From Nibricoccus aquaticus (GTDB lineage Bacteria > Verrucomicrobiota > Verrucomicrobiia > Opitutales > Opitutaceae), in assembly GCF_002310495.1 (NCBI RefSeq), contig NZ_CP023344.1, forward strand, positions 868,001-932,000: a stretch of DNA of 64,000 bases. Reading direction: 5' to 3'. Made by a program: the position numbers and the translations under genes. Below the pieces are notes generated by a model, which saw only the letters and a list, made by a program, of their open reading frames with translations, was not told the origin of the DNA and made no database searches. Of this stretch, positions 25,893 through 38,705 are shown piece by piece (position 1 is the stretch's first letter; every line of letters starts with the position of its first letter).

Positions 25893-28730
25893 ATGAAACG
25901 CCTCCTCCCCACCTCCTGGTTCCTCTGCAAACACTGTCTCCGCTCCCTCGGCAGCTTTGCCCTCTGGACCACCTGGCTCCTCCTCGGCGTCCTCCTCATC
26001 TTCCTCCTCAAGATCGCCCTCTCCCGCGAACTCGCCGTCCCCGCCTGGGTCATCCACCGCCTCGAAAATAAACACGCCGCCCGCGGCCTCATCTCCCACT
26101 TCGGCGGCGTCACCCTCGACCCCCACGGCCGCATCCTCCTCACCGACGTCCGCGTCCACAGCACCCGCTTCTCCGAACCCCTCCTCACCGCCCGCAGCGT
26201 CGAAGTCGCTCTCAACCCCTGGGCCCTCCTCTCCGGCGACTTCGCCGCCTCAGAGATCTTCCTGCGCGGTGCCGATCTCCACCTCCCCCCCATCCTCTCC
26301 CCCTCCGGTCGCGACGAATCCGTCCTCACCGACCTCACCCTCGCCCTCGAAATCAAAGACCGCGACCTCACCATCCGCCAGCTCTCCACCCGCTACGCCA
26401 ATCTCACCCTCACCGCCCGCGGCACCCTCACCATCCCTCCTCCCCAAAAATCCAGCCGCCCCGAAGCCGACGCCGTCGTCGATTACCTCCTCAAAACCTA
26501 CCTCCACACCGCCCGCCTCCTCGCCACCCACGCCCCCACCGTCGCCGCCTTCGACACCCCCCACCTCGACCTCCTCCTCTCATCGCATCCCCAGCGCATC
26601 GCCACCACCCGCATCCACCTTGGCGCCCGCGGCGCCCGCCTCCCGTCCACCCTCATCCCATCGCTCCCCGCCGGCGAACACCTCGACCTCGGCCCCTTCA
26701 ACCTAACCACCACGCTTCCCCTCGTCAGCGACCAGCCCTGGGCCACCCGTATCCAACTTTCCCTCGCACAGCTCGCCGCCCCCGGCGGCCTCCGCGCCAC
26801 CGACGCCCAGCTCTCCCTCCTCGCCAGCCTCCAGCCCGGCTGGAAACCCACCCCCCGCTCCCTCGACCTCGCCCTCGGCCGCCTCATCGTCCAAGAACAC
26901 GCCGCCACCCCGCTCAACGCCCGCGTCACCGGCACGCTCCCCCACCTCCGCGCCCAACTCGGCCTCCGCTTCCTCGACGAACCCTGGACCCTCTCAGGCG
27001 ACCTAGATCTCTCCGCCCGCAGCGGCACCGTCTCCGCATCCACCCGCATCACCCCCGCCCTCATCGATCACGCCGGCCGCCAGATCAAACGCGACCTCTC
27101 CGCCATCATCCAACCCGCCGCCCCCGCCCCCTTCTCTGCCACCGCCGACCTCTCCCCCGGCTGGAAACTCGCCCACGCCCGCGGCCACCTCGCCTCCGGC
27201 CCCGTCCACGTCCGCGGCGTGGACATCACCGCCACCGCCGCCGACTTCTCCTACACCGGCTCCGCCCTCGCCGTGGAGCGCATCCTTCTCAAAACCCCCG
27301 AAAGCGAAGCCCGCGGCAGTTATAACATGGATACGCGGACAAACGACTTCCGCTTCCTCCTCTCCGGCTCCCTCCGCCCCCCCGACATCGCCGGCTGGTT
27401 CGGCCCCTGGTGGCCCTCCTTCTGGAGCCACTTTGACTTCACCACTTCAGTCCCCCCGAGCGCCGACATCTCCATCGCCGGCCGCTGGGGCAAACCCTAC
27501 GACACCGTCATCTTCCTCCACGCCGACGCCCCCAAACCCATCATCCGCACCGTCCCCTTCGACCACGTCCGCACCACCCTCTTCATCCGCCCCGGCTACT
27601 ACGACGGCCTCGAACTCGTCGCCTCCCGCGACGGCCACACCGCCCGCGGCACCTTCACCCGCAGCGAAAATCTCACTAAAAACGCCCTCGACTACCAATC
27701 CTTCGACCTCACCACCGACCTCGATCTCCACGAAGACGCCCGCATCTTCGGCACCACCGGCACCGACATCATCGCCCCCTTCACCTTCTCACGCCCGCCC
27801 GTTGTCACCGCCACCGGCAAATTCACCGGCCCCGGCTCACCCGAAGGCGAGCACCAGCGCGCAAAAATCAAAATCGAGTCCACCGGCCCCTTCACCTTCC
27901 TCGGCTTCCCCCTCTCCAACCTCACCACCACCGCCACCCTCGACGACGACGACCTCCAGCTCCCCGACCTCCGCGTCGGCTTCGCAGAAGGCTACGTGAC
28001 TGGCCGCGCACGCCTCTCCGGCCGCGATGACCAGCGCCGCCTCGGCTTCGACGCCTCCCTCGAAAACGCCTCCCTCGGCCAGGCCATCCACACCCTCGAA
28101 ACCTACGGCGCCTTCCGCAAAAATCAGGCCCAGCCCCAGACCAGCAAAGTCCAGCAACGCCCCGCCACCGGCCGCCTCAACCTCCGCCTGTCCGGAGACG
28201 GCAACTACAAAGACCCATACAGCTTCATCGGCTCCGGCAGCGGCGAAATCTCAGGCGCCGAACTCGCCCAGATCAACCTCCTCGGCGGCCTCTCCGACAT
28301 CCTCCGCGCCGTCCGCCTCAACTTCACCTCCCTCCGCCTCAACTCCGCCCAGGCCAACTTCAAACTCGACGGCCGCCAGCTCGACTTCTCCGAACTCAAA
28401 ATCACCGGCCCCAGCGCCGCCATCGACGCCACCGGCCTCTACCGCCTCGACCTCCAGCAGATGAATTTCGACGCTAAAGTCTCCCCCTTCGACCAAAGCC
28501 GCAACCCCCTCGCCTCCGCCGTCGGCCTCGTCCTCACCCCCTTCTCCAGCATCCTCGAACTCCGCCTCTCCGGCAGCCTCGACGCCCCCCGCTGGCGCTT
28601 CGCCTATGGCCCCTCCAGCCTCCTGCGCAGCATCACCGGCAAAAAAGATAACTTCGAAGAAACCCCGCCCACCCCCGCACCCACCCCGCCAAAAACCCTT
28701 CAACCCCCGCCCGCCCTCCGCCGCCGCTGA
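25893..28730 (+). CDS. Large AsmA-like envelope protein
   Basis: A 945-residue protein with an N-terminal membrane helix (FALWTTWLLLGVLLIFLLKI) and a very long beta-rich body, as in AsmA/TamB/DUF3971 lipid-transfer proteins. The C-terminal part shows the AsmA-type pattern: GSGSGEISGAELAQINLLGG, LDGRQLDFSELKITGP and LRLSGSLDAPRWRF. Such proteins bridge the periplasm and are thought to move phospholipid to the outer membrane. The start at MKRLLPTSWFL was preferred to a frame-open extension through the repeat-filled spacer. It is the last gene of the probable ABC/GldG/DUF4340 operon. Confidence 0.85.
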   Translation: MKRLLPTSWFLCKHCLRSLGSFALWTTWLLLGVLLIFLLKIALSRELAVPAWVIHRLENKHAARGLISHFGGVTLDPHGRILLTDVRVHSTRFSEPLLTARSVEVALNPWALLSGDFAASEIFLRGADLHLPPILSPSGRDESVLTDLTLALEIKDRDLTIRQLSTRYANLTLTARGTLTIPPPQKSSRPEADAVVDYLLKTYLHTARLLATHAPTVAAFDTPHLDLLLSSHPQRIATTRIHLGARGARLPSTLIPSLPAGEHLDLGPFNLTTTLPLVSDQPWATRIQLSLAQLAAPGGLRATDAQLSLLASLQPGWKPTPRSLDLALGRLIVQEHAATPLNARVTGTLPHLRAQLGLRFLDEPWTLSGDLDLSARSGTVSASTRITPALIDHAGRQIKRDLSAIIQPAAPAPFSATADLSPGWKLAHARGHLASGPVHVRGVDITATAADFSYTGSALAVERILLKTPESEARGSYNMDTRTNDFRFLLSGSLRPPDIAGWFGPWWPSFWSHFDFTTSVPPSADISIAGRWGKPYDTVIFLHADAPKPIIRTVPFDHVRTTLFIRPGYYDGLELVASRDGHTARGTFTRSENLTKNALDYQSFDLTTDLDLHEDARIFGTTGTDIIAPFTFSRPPVVTATGKFTGPGSPEGEHQRAKIKIESTGPFTFLGFPLSNLTTTATLDDDDLQLPDLRVGFAEGYVTGRARLSGRDDQRRLGFDASLENASLGQAIHTLETYGAFRKNQAQPQTSKVQQRPATGRLNLRLSGDGNYKDPYSFIGSGSGEISGAELAQINLLGGLSDILRAVRLNFTSLRLNSAQANFKLDGRQLDFSELKITGPSAAIDATGLYRLDLQQMNFDAKVSPFDQSRNPLASAVGLVLTPFSSILELRLSGSLDAPRWRFAYGPSSLLRSITGKKDNFEETPPTPAPTPPKTLQPPPALRRR

Positions 28731-28829
28731 TCCCCGGCTTCGCTCAAATCGCCCCCCCCCGCCCACCTGCAAAAAGCACGTTGCCCGCCCTAGCCCCCCT
28801 GCCTAACTCCGCGCCACACGCGCAAGCCG

Positions 28830-32717
<3,888 letters not shown>

Positions 32718-32889
32718 CTCCGAAGGTAGGGCGGATTCGCCGAACCCCGCCGGAACGATGCAGCCCGCATTTCGATCCTCTATCGCGCACCCGCCCCGCC
32801 GTCCCCGCCGCCCCATTGAGCGTTCAACATTAAACGTTCAGCGCTGAGCGTGCTCTCCCGCCCACGCCTCCCCAATCCTGTTAATCCTC
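32718..32889. repeat. Spacer with hairpin, 7-base and 9-base periodic repeats
   Basis: A hairpin at 32718-32757 starts CCGAAGGTAGGGCGG, as at 44960. A heptad tract lies at 32816-32851 (TTGAGCG, TTCAACA, TTAAACG, TTCAGCG, CTGAGCG). A 9-base tract (AATCCTGTT, AATCCTCTT, AATCCTGTC) at 32874-32910 reaches into the end of the sulfatase-like gene and provides its stop codon. The same 37 bases occur exactly at 40976-41012. Confidence 0.85.
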
Positions 32890-34233
32890 TTAATCCTGTC
32901 CAAAATTCCGATTCCTCAACTCCGCGATCTCCTCCGCCCACGCCGCCTCCCCCACGATATTCCGCATCTCCCCCGGATCGCTCTCCAGGTCGAAAAACAA
33001 CCACGGCGAACCATCCGCGTTGAGCACCAGCTTCCGCTTCGCCGTCCGCACACCCCGCCACACCCGGTCGCACTGATGAGGCAGCGCCACCACGCTCGGC
33101 ATCGAGATCTGCGCCCCGCCCACCGGTGCCCGAAGTTCAAATACACCACCCTCCGCGCACGCCACCGTCGCCGCACTCAAATCCACCAACGACACCGCCT
33201 CCCTCCGCCTTTCACTCTTCACCCTTCCCCCTTCACTCTTCCCCACGCTCTTCACGAGCAACGGCACCCGCACCGCCTCCTCGTGCGGCCACCCTTTGCG
33301 AAACAACCCGTGCGCCCCGTGCATATCCCCATGCACCGACGTGAACACCACCACCGTTTCCTCCCACACGCCGCCCGCTTTTAAGCCAGCGAACAACCGC
33401 TCGATCGCCCGATCCGTCGCCTCGATGTGCGCATAATACCCCGCCAGCTCCCGCCGCGCCTTCGCCTCCACCTCGCCCCCGCGCGGCACATTCGCCGACA
33501 ACAAAATCTCCTCCGGCCGCCTCACCGCGACACCCGCCGCCGGCGCATCATACGGCGGATGCGGCGCCTCCAGACTAACCACACCAAACCACGGTTTGGC
33601 CTCCGCACCTTTCGGCTTTGAACCTTCGGCCGTCGGCCTTTCCGCCTCCATCTTTGGCGTTTGAATTTTGGCGTTTGGAGTTTGCGCGCGCAGCCACTCA
33701 CCCGCGCGCCGACAAACAACATCACTCTGATACCCCTCGAACTTCACCGGCTCCGTCAGTCGCGCGCCATGCAGCCACGGATCGTTCAGCAAAAACCCGC
33801 TCTCAAACCCCTCCCAAAACTCAAACCCGCCCCGCGCCTCCACCGGCACGATCGTCCGCGCATGAGCCTCGCCTACCAACGCCGCCGCCGGATCGCGCCG
33901 CGCCAGATGCCACTTCCCGAAAAACCCCGTCGCGTACCCGCGCTCGTTCATCTCATGCGCCACCGTCCGCGCGTTCACCGGCAGCGGATCGTAATAATCC
34001 CGCACTCCGTTCTCCGGCGACAACACGCCCGTCAGCAACGCCGCACGCGCAAACGGCCCGAACGGATGCGGCGTCACCGCCTGCTCATAATTCACTGCCT
34101 CCTTCGCCAGCGCAGCCAGACACGGGGTACGCGCATTCACATCACCCGCATAGCCAGTCGCCGACGCCCGCCACTGCGTCGTCACGACCCACAAAATATT
34201 CGGCCTTCTCCGCATCATCGCACCGTCATCCAC
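32890..34233 (-). CDS. Sulfatase-like protein with a degenerate active site
   Basis: A 447-residue protein with the type I sulfatase fold order: RPNILWVVTTQWRA, ARAALLTGVLSPENGV, GYATGFFGKWHLA, LEAPHPPYD and a late HGDMHGAHGLFRKG. Several catalytic residues are gone: the metal Asp of TDQW is T19, the formylglycine position of C-x-P-S-R is G59 (GPFAR), and the Asp residues of DHGDMxGDHG are V300 and A307. Sulfate-ester hydrolysis therefore looks impossible. Two low-complexity stretches (about 183-213 and 329-346) are encoded by spacer-type 7-base repeats, and the final NFGQD and stop by a 9-base repeat. There is no signal peptide. It lies 8 bases after the DUF1080 gene, in the same operon. Confidence 0.8.
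   Translation of the reverse strand: MDDGAMMRRRPNILWVVTTQWRASATGYAGDVNARTPCLAALAKEAVNYEQAVTPHPFGPFARAALLTGVLSPENGVRDYYDPLPVNARTVAHEMNERGYATGFFGKWHLARRDPAAALVGEAHARTIVPVEARGGFEFWEGFESGFLLNDPWLHGARLTEPVKFEGYQSDVVCRRAGEWLRAQTPNAKIQTPKMEAERPTAEGSKPKGAEAKPWFGVVSLEAPHPPYDAPAAGVAVRRPEEILLSANVPRGGEVEAKARRELAGYYAHIEATDRAIERLFAGLKAGGVWEETVVVFTSVHGDMHGAHGLFRKGWPHEEAVRVPLLVKSVGKSEGGRVKSERRREAVSLVDLSAATVACAEGGVFELRAPVGGAQISMPSVVALPHQCDRVWRGVRTAKRKLVLNADGSPWLFFDLESDPGEMRNIVGEAAWAEEIAELRNRNFGQD
33199..33255. repeat. Heptad repeat inside the sulfatase-like gene (TTCACYC family)
   Basis: Units TTCACTC, TTCACCC, TTCCCCC, TTCACTC, TTCCCCA follow in 7-base register at 33211-33245 and encode part of KSVGKSEGGRVKSERRRE in the minus-strand gene. 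A related spacer tract is at 42834-42865. Confidence 0.75.
33610..33684. repeat. Two heptad tracts inside the sulfatase-like gene (TTCGGCN and TTTGGNN)
   Basis: The first part (TTCGGCT, TTGAACC, TTCGGCC, GTCGGCC) matches the tail of the coaX-flanking repeats. The second (TTTGGCG, TTTGAAT, TTTGGCG, TTTGGAG) is a pure 7-base array. Both are translated in frame as residues 183-208 of the protein. Confidence 0.8.
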
Positions 34234-34241
34234 AGCGCCGC

Positions 34242-35111
34242 TTACTTTCCCGCCACCCGCAACGCCTCCGGCATCGCCCTCAACGGCTCCACCGTGATCT
34301 CCCGGAAATAAATCTCCGCCGCCTCGATCTGCAACGCGATCTTCCCGCCCGTCAGCGCCTCGCCATTTTCCTTCCGCGATTTCGTCAGCCGCGCCGTCAC
34401 CGTCCCATTGAGCACCTGCACGATCTCATCGCCCACGCAGTAAATCTCCAGCGTGTTCCAGCCTCCGTGCGCCACCTCCGCTCCCGCACCGCGCAAACAC
34501 TTCGCCGCCTCCTTCACATTCCCGCGAAACGAAAAAATTTCCCCAGCCGCATCGTACCTCCACCGCTTGTCCTCGCCCGCCTTCGCCGTCGCATCCGCGA
34601 TCACCGCGCCCACGCCGATGTAATCCCCGCAACCGCCTTCCTCGACCTGGTACTGGTGCGCATTCATCCACCGCCCGCCAACTTCGCCATGACTTCCATG
34701 CGCATGAAAAAGAATCCCGCCATTCCGTGGCCGGTTCGCCGCCCCAAACTTCTTCTCACCCCACTTGAACTGCACGCTCAGCCGGTAATTCGAAAACGTC
34801 TCCAGCGTCGTGAGCGTCCCAAACCCCTCGCCCGACACATGAATCGCCGGCGCTCCGTCCACCGTCTCCACCTTAAAAACACCGAGCGGATCGTTGTTCA
34901 CCCCCAGCGCCTTCAAATAATTCCCCTTCGCATCCCGCTCCATCCCCGCCACCTCGCTCACGGGAAGCGGCGTCCACAACCACGTCTCCCAACCCGCGAG
35001 ATCTTTTCCATTAAACAATAGTTGCTGCTGTCCCGCTCGCACCGACGACGCCATCGCCGCCCCAATCGCCACACTCATCGCCAGAGCCAGCACCGCACGT
35101 TTGAAAATCAT
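34242..35111 (-). CDS. Secreted DUF1080 (3-keto-disaccharide hydrolase-like) protein
   Basis: A 289-residue protein with a signal peptide (VLALAMSVAIGAAMASSVRAG, cleavage after VRA) and a single DUF1080 concanavalin-like domain: LLFNGKDLAGWETWL at the start, FSNYRLSVQFKWGEK, NGGILFHAHGSHG, GGWNTLEIYCVGDEIVQVLNG and IALQIEAAEIYFREITVEPL. Members hydrolyse or bind carbohydrates and are abundant in Verrucomicrobia and Planctomycetes. It is the first gene of a two-gene operon with the sulfatase-like protein, suggesting a carbohydrate-related role in the periplasm. Confidence 0.88.
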   Translation of the reverse strand: MIFKRAVLALAMSVAIGAAMASSVRAGQQQLLFNGKDLAGWETWLWTPLPVSEVAGMERDAKGNYLKALGVNNDPLGVFKVETVDGAPAIHVSGEGFGTLTTLETFSNYRLSVQFKWGEKKFGAANRPRNGGILFHAHGSHGEVGGRWMNAHQYQVEEGGCGDYIGVGAVIADATAKAGEDKRWRYDAAGEIFSFRGNVKEAAKCLRGAGAEVAHGGWNTLEIYCVGDEIVQVLNGTVTARLTKSRKENGEALTGGKIALQIEAAEIYFREITVEPLRAMPEALRVAGK

Positions 35112-35233
35112 CCCCCGTCCCTAAATCCCGTCTTACACGCCCGCAACCGCTTTCCCGCCATCTGAACTCACAGTTAAGCTCCGACGTTGTATCTGCGCAC
35201 CTCTGCGCATCACAGTCACCTCAAACTTCCCCT

Positions 35234-35719
35234 ATGAAAATTCTCCCAGCCATCATCTTTTGGATATGCACGGCATGCGCGTCATACGCAGGGCACGAGA
35301 AAATAGAAGACTTGGCCGACTCATTGGAAAAGGCCGTGGTGTTTGCCTCCAAAGGAGACTTCGCGTCAGCAGCACGCGCCATCAACGCTGAGACACGGTC
35401 CCCTCAATCACCAAAAGAGGTAATCGAGCGCACCGATTACCTCAAACATCTCTATGACCAGATCGCAGTGCTCGGCGAAAAAGATGAAGTGGAACGATTG
35501 TCACTCCGACTGGCCGGAATCTCATTCGCCCGCCTTAAAGTCATCGATAAACGAGCCGAAGGCGCCGTTATCTGGACTTTTATCGGATACCGCTATCGGG
35601 GACAGTGGTACTGCAAAAATCTCAGCGTCGCCGGAAGTGAAGATTTTCTGAAATTGATGAGAGAAGAACTCGACGCGGCAGATGCCACCCCGGTCACCTC
35701 AGGTTCCACTGCTGACTAG
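35234..35719 (+). CDS. Secreted hypothetical protein, 161 aa
   Basis: A signal peptide (MKILPAIIFWICTACASYAG, cleavage near SYA-GH) is followed by a mostly helical region (IEDLADSLEKAVVFASKGDF) and a strand-rich end containing VIWTFIGYRYRGQWYCKN. No known domain was recognised. Base composition is clearly lower in GC than its neighbours and codon usage is more mixed, which suggests relatively recent acquisition or weak expression. It is divergent from the DUF1080 gene. Confidence 0.7.
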   Translation: MKILPAIIFWICTACASYAGHEKIEDLADSLEKAVVFASKGDFASAARAINAETRSPQSPKEVIERTDYLKHLYDQIAVLGEKDEVERLSLRLAGISFARLKVIDKRAEGAVIWTFIGYRYRGQWYCKNLSVAGSEDFLKLMREELDAADATPVTSGSTAD

Positions 35720-35768
35720 TCACCGAACCGCCATCATCGCCCTTCCTTACCACACTCACCCCTTTTCC

Positions 35769-36515
35769 ATGACCCTCCAAGAAGCCTCCTTCGCCGACAT
35801 CTCCACACCCACCGGCCCGATGCGCACGCACCTCTTCCGGCCCTCCGCGCCCGGCCGCTATCCCGGCATCGTCCTCTACTCCGAAATTTTCCAGGTCACC
35901 GCCCCCATCCGCCGCACCGCCGCCTTCCTTGCCGGCCACGGCTTCATCGTCGCCGTCCCCGAGGTTTACCACGAATTCGAAGCCCCCGGCACCGTCCTCG
36001 CTTACGACCAGCCCGGCGCCGACCGCGGCAACGCCCTCAAAACCACCAAGGAGGTCTCCGCCTTCGACTCCGACGCCCGCGCTGTCCTCGCGTACTTGAA
36101 ATCACACGACGCCTGCACCGGACGCCTCGGTGTCATCGGCATCTGCCTCGGCGGCCACCTCGCCTTCCGCGCCGGCATGAACTCCGACGTCTCCGCCACC
36201 ACCTGCTTCTACGCGACCGACATCCACAAGGGCTCCCTCGGCAAAGGCATGACCGACGACTCCCTCGCCCGCATTCCCGAAATCAAAGGCGAACTCATGA
36301 TGCTCTGGGGCCGCCAGGACCCGCACGTCCCCGGCGAAGGCCGCGCCAAAATCTACGCCGCCCTCACCGCCGCCGGCACGAATTTCACCTGGCACGAATT
36401 CAACGGCGCCCACGCCTTCCTCCGCGACGAAGGCTACCGCTACGACGCCGAGCTCGCCCACCTCACCATGGGCATGACCGTGCAATTCTTCCGCCGCACC
36501 CTCGCTACCGGCTGA
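35769..36515 (+). CDS. Dienelactone hydrolase family protein
   Basis: A 248-residue alpha/beta hydrolase from start MTLQEASFADI. The Cys-type nucleophile elbow GVIGICLGGHLA, the acid in MMLWGRQDPHV and the catalytic His in NGAHAFLRDEG form the dienelactone-hydrolase triad. Classical members open dienelactones from chloroaromatics, but many paralogues act on unrelated esters, and no aromatic-degradation genes are nearby. The 3' end overlaps the convergent glycosyltransferase gene by 11 bases. No signal peptide, so cytoplasmic. Confidence 0.9.
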   Translation: MTLQEASFADISTPTGPMRTHLFRPSAPGRYPGIVLYSEIFQVTAPIRRTAAFLAGHGFIVAVPEVYHEFEAPGTVLAYDQPGADRGNALKTTKEVSAFDSDARAVLAYLKSHDACTGRLGVIGICLGGHLAFRAGMNSDVSATTCFYATDIHKGSLGKGMTDDSLARIPEIKGELMMLWGRQDPHVPGEGRAKIYAALTAAGTNFTWHEFNGAHAFLRDEGYRYDAELAHLTMGMTVQFFRRTLATG

Positions 36516-37746
36516 CCGCCGTCACCTCGACAGCCGCACGTCCCGCCGCCGCTCGCGCTTCAATCGCCGCGCGCAACTCCCGCTCGAACGTCTCGATGAT
36601 CGCGTCCCACGTGATCGTCAGCGCCGTCGCCCGCGCCGCCCCACGGATCGCCGCCCACTCCTCACGCCGCCGCATCACGCCACGCGCCTTAGCCACCAGC
36701 GCCGGCTTGTCCCCAAACACCGCCGCAAACCCGTTCACCCCGTCGCGCACATGCTGCCGCGTCGCCGCGTAATCGTACGCCACCACCACGAGCCCGCTCG
36801 CCAGCGCCTCCGTCACCACATTGCCAAACGTCTCCGTCGTGCTCGCGAAAACAAAAACATCCGCCGACGCATAGTGCGCCGCCAGTTCCTCACCGCGCCG
36901 CATCCCGGCGTAGTGAAACTCCGGATGTTTCGCCGCCAGCCCCGCCTTCTCCGGTCCGTCGCCCACCAGCACGAACTTCGCCCGCGGCTCCACTGCCTGC
37001 ATCGCCAGAAACGCCTCCACCGCCTGCCCGAGATTTTTCTCCGCAGCGATCCGCCCCACGTAAATCACGACCGGATCATCCGGCCCCACACCCCAGCTCG
37101 CCCGCAGCTCTTCCGACCGCTTCCCCGGCGAAAATAATTTCCCGTCCACCCCGCGCGCCAGCGTCCGCAACCGCTCGAATCCCTCGCCCGCCAGCTGAGC
37201 GCACATCTCGTCCGTCGGCGCCAGCGTACACGACGCCTGATTGTGAAACCACCGCATATATAACAACGCCAGGTCGCGCCCGAACCTCAGCCCGTAGTGC
37301 CCGCCGTACTGATGGAAATTCGTGTGATAGCTCGACGTCACCGGCAGCCCTAGCTTCTTCGCCGCGTTGAGCGCCGCCAGCCCCAGCGGCCCTTCCGTCG
37401 CCACATGCACCACATCCGGCTGCGTCTCGCGCCACCGCTTCACAAGCGCGCCCTGCACCGGCAGCCCCATCCGCAGCGTCTTGTAGAACGGTATCGGCGC
37501 GCCGGGCACGAGCCACTGCGCCATACCCCTGTTCCCCGCCCCATCCAACGGCTCCGCAACCGCGCCATCCACTTCATCCTTCTGCCGCGGCCGCACCACC
37601 TCGACCGCATGCCCCTGCGCCACCAGCCCGCCCGTGAGCCGGCTCAACGTCATGGCCACACCATTGACCTCCGGCGGATAAGTTTCGGTAACGAGCGCGA
37701 CTTTCAAAACACCTCCACCGATGCCCTCGCCCTTCTCACGCCGCAA
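36505..37746 (-). CDS. Glycosyltransferase family 4 (MgtA/alpha-mannosyltransferase-like)
   Basis: A GT-B enzyme of about 400 residues. The N-terminal VALVTETYPPEVNGVAMTLS and VTSSYHTNFHQYGGHYGL match the group that includes mannosyltransferase MgtA and SQD2-type enzymes making glycolipids. The C-terminal domain has VIYVGRIAAEKN, FVLVGDGPEK and STTETFGNVVTEALASG with the donor-binding E-x7-E motif. The start is uncertain: the family begins at the TTG at 37707, preceded by GGAGGTGTT, while an in-frame codon at 37746 adds 13 residues. The acceptor is unknown. Confidence 0.85.
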   Translation of the reverse strand: MRREKGEGIGGGVLKVALVTETYPPEVNGVAMTLSRLTGGLVAQGHAVEVVRPRQKDEVDGAVAEPLDGAGNRGMAQWLVPGAPIPFYKTLRMGLPVQGALVKRWRETQPDVVHVATEGPLGLAALNAAKKLGLPVTSSYHTNFHQYGGHYGLRFGRDLALLYMRWFHNQASCTLAPTDEMCAQLAGEGFERLRTLARGVDGKLFSPGKRSEELRASWGVGPDDPVVIYVGRIAAEKNLGQAVEAFLAMQAVEPRAKFVLVGDGPEKAGLAAKHPEFHYAGMRRGEELAAHYASADVFVFASTTETFGNVVTEALASGLVVVAYDYAATRQHVRDGVNGFAAVFGDKPALVAKARGVMRRREEWAAIRGAARATALTITWDAIIETFERELRAAIEARAAAGRAAVEVTAVSR

Positions 37747-37802
37747 CGAAACAATCCCGCCCCCGCCGTTACGTTCTCGTGACGCCCCTCCGCCACTCCG
37801 CT

Positions 37803-37843
37803 AAAAAACAAAAACGCCCCCGGTCGCAAAAACCAGAGGCGTT
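37803..37843 (-). terminator. Rho-independent terminator after the FKBP gene
   Basis: Read on the minus strand, AACGCC (37843-37838) pairs with GGCGTT (37818-37813) with an additional CTGG/CCGG inner stem, and a T-rich run follows. It lies about 45 bases beyond the FKBP stop. Confidence 0.75.
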
Positions 37844-37889
37844 GAAAACTAAATCCATTCCGCCGTTCTCACCGGCATGATCCGCAGGC

Positions 37890-38705
37890 TTACTTGGCGG
37901 CTGGAGCCGGAACCGGAGGCAGCGCAGGCTGCTCGGGCTCGGCCGGAGCAGCCTGCACATCAAGCAGCTCGACATCGAACACCAGCGTCGCACCGGGAGG
38001 GATCGCGCCCTGGCCGCTGTCGCCGTAGCCCTGTGCCGGCGGGATATAGAGCTTAATCTTGCCGCCCTTGTTGATCTTCTGGAGACCCTCGGTCCAGCCC
38101 GGGATCACCCGGTTCAGCGGGAACTCAGCGGGCGCCACCGGCTGGCCCGGCTCACGCGGCTCCAGCGACGTGTCGAACACCGTGCCGTCAACCAGCTTGC
38201 CGGTGTAGTGAACCTTCACGATGTCCGTGGGTTTCGGATACGCACCCGTGCCGGGCTGCACGATCTCGTAAACGACTCCGCTCGGCAGTGCCACCACGCC
38301 GGGCTTCGCCATCACTTCGGCCATGAGCTTCGCCGCCTCGGCGGAGGCCTTCTCCTTGATCTTGGCCATGGCCACCTCCTGTTTCGAGCGGAGCAGCTTG
38401 TCCACTTCCGGCCCGATCTGCTGCAAGTCATACGGCGACTCCTTGCCGTCACGCGCGAGCAGCATGCCTTTGATCACCGAGTCCACCTCAGCCTGCGTGA
38501 ACCCCAGATCACCAAAGCCATTCGTTTTGCCGAGATACCAGCCGTAGGCCTCAAGCGCCTGCGCAGGTGTGAACTGCGCAGCCGGTGGAGTGGCAATCGC
38601 GCCCATCCCTGGAGCGGGAGCAGGCGTGCCCGTTGGCGTTTGCGCACCGGCCACAGAGGCGCCGAGTACGAGAGCGGAAGCGATCAGGGTCTGTTTCAAT
38701 TTCAT
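37890..38705 (-). CDS. FKBP-type peptidyl-prolyl cis-trans isomerase, secreted (Mip-like)
   Basis: A 271-residue protein with signal peptide (TLIASALVLGASVAGAQ), an N-terminal helical dimerisation-type region (residues 45-130), and a C-terminal FKBP domain: VKVHYTGKLVDGTVFDTS, LNRVIPGWTEGLQKINKGG and YIPPAQGYGDSGQGAIPPGA, containing the Tyr, Asp and Trp of the proline pocket. It catalyses proline isomerisation in periplasmic protein folding, like FkpA and Mip. The tail is Pro/Ala-rich. It is monocistronic, with its own terminator. Confidence 0.93.
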   Translation of the reverse strand: MKLKQTLIASALVLGASVAGAQTPTGTPAPAPGMGAIATPPAAQFTPAQALEAYGWYLGKTNGFGDLGFTQAEVDSVIKGMLLARDGKESPYDLQQIGPEVDKLLRSKQEVAMAKIKEKASAEAAKLMAEVMAKPGVVALPSGVVYEIVQPGTGAYPKPTDIVKVHYTGKLVDGTVFDTSLEPREPGQPVAPAEFPLNRVIPGWTEGLQKINKGGKIKLYIPPAQGYGDSGQGAIPPGATLVFDVELLDVQAAPAEPEQPALPPVPAPAAK

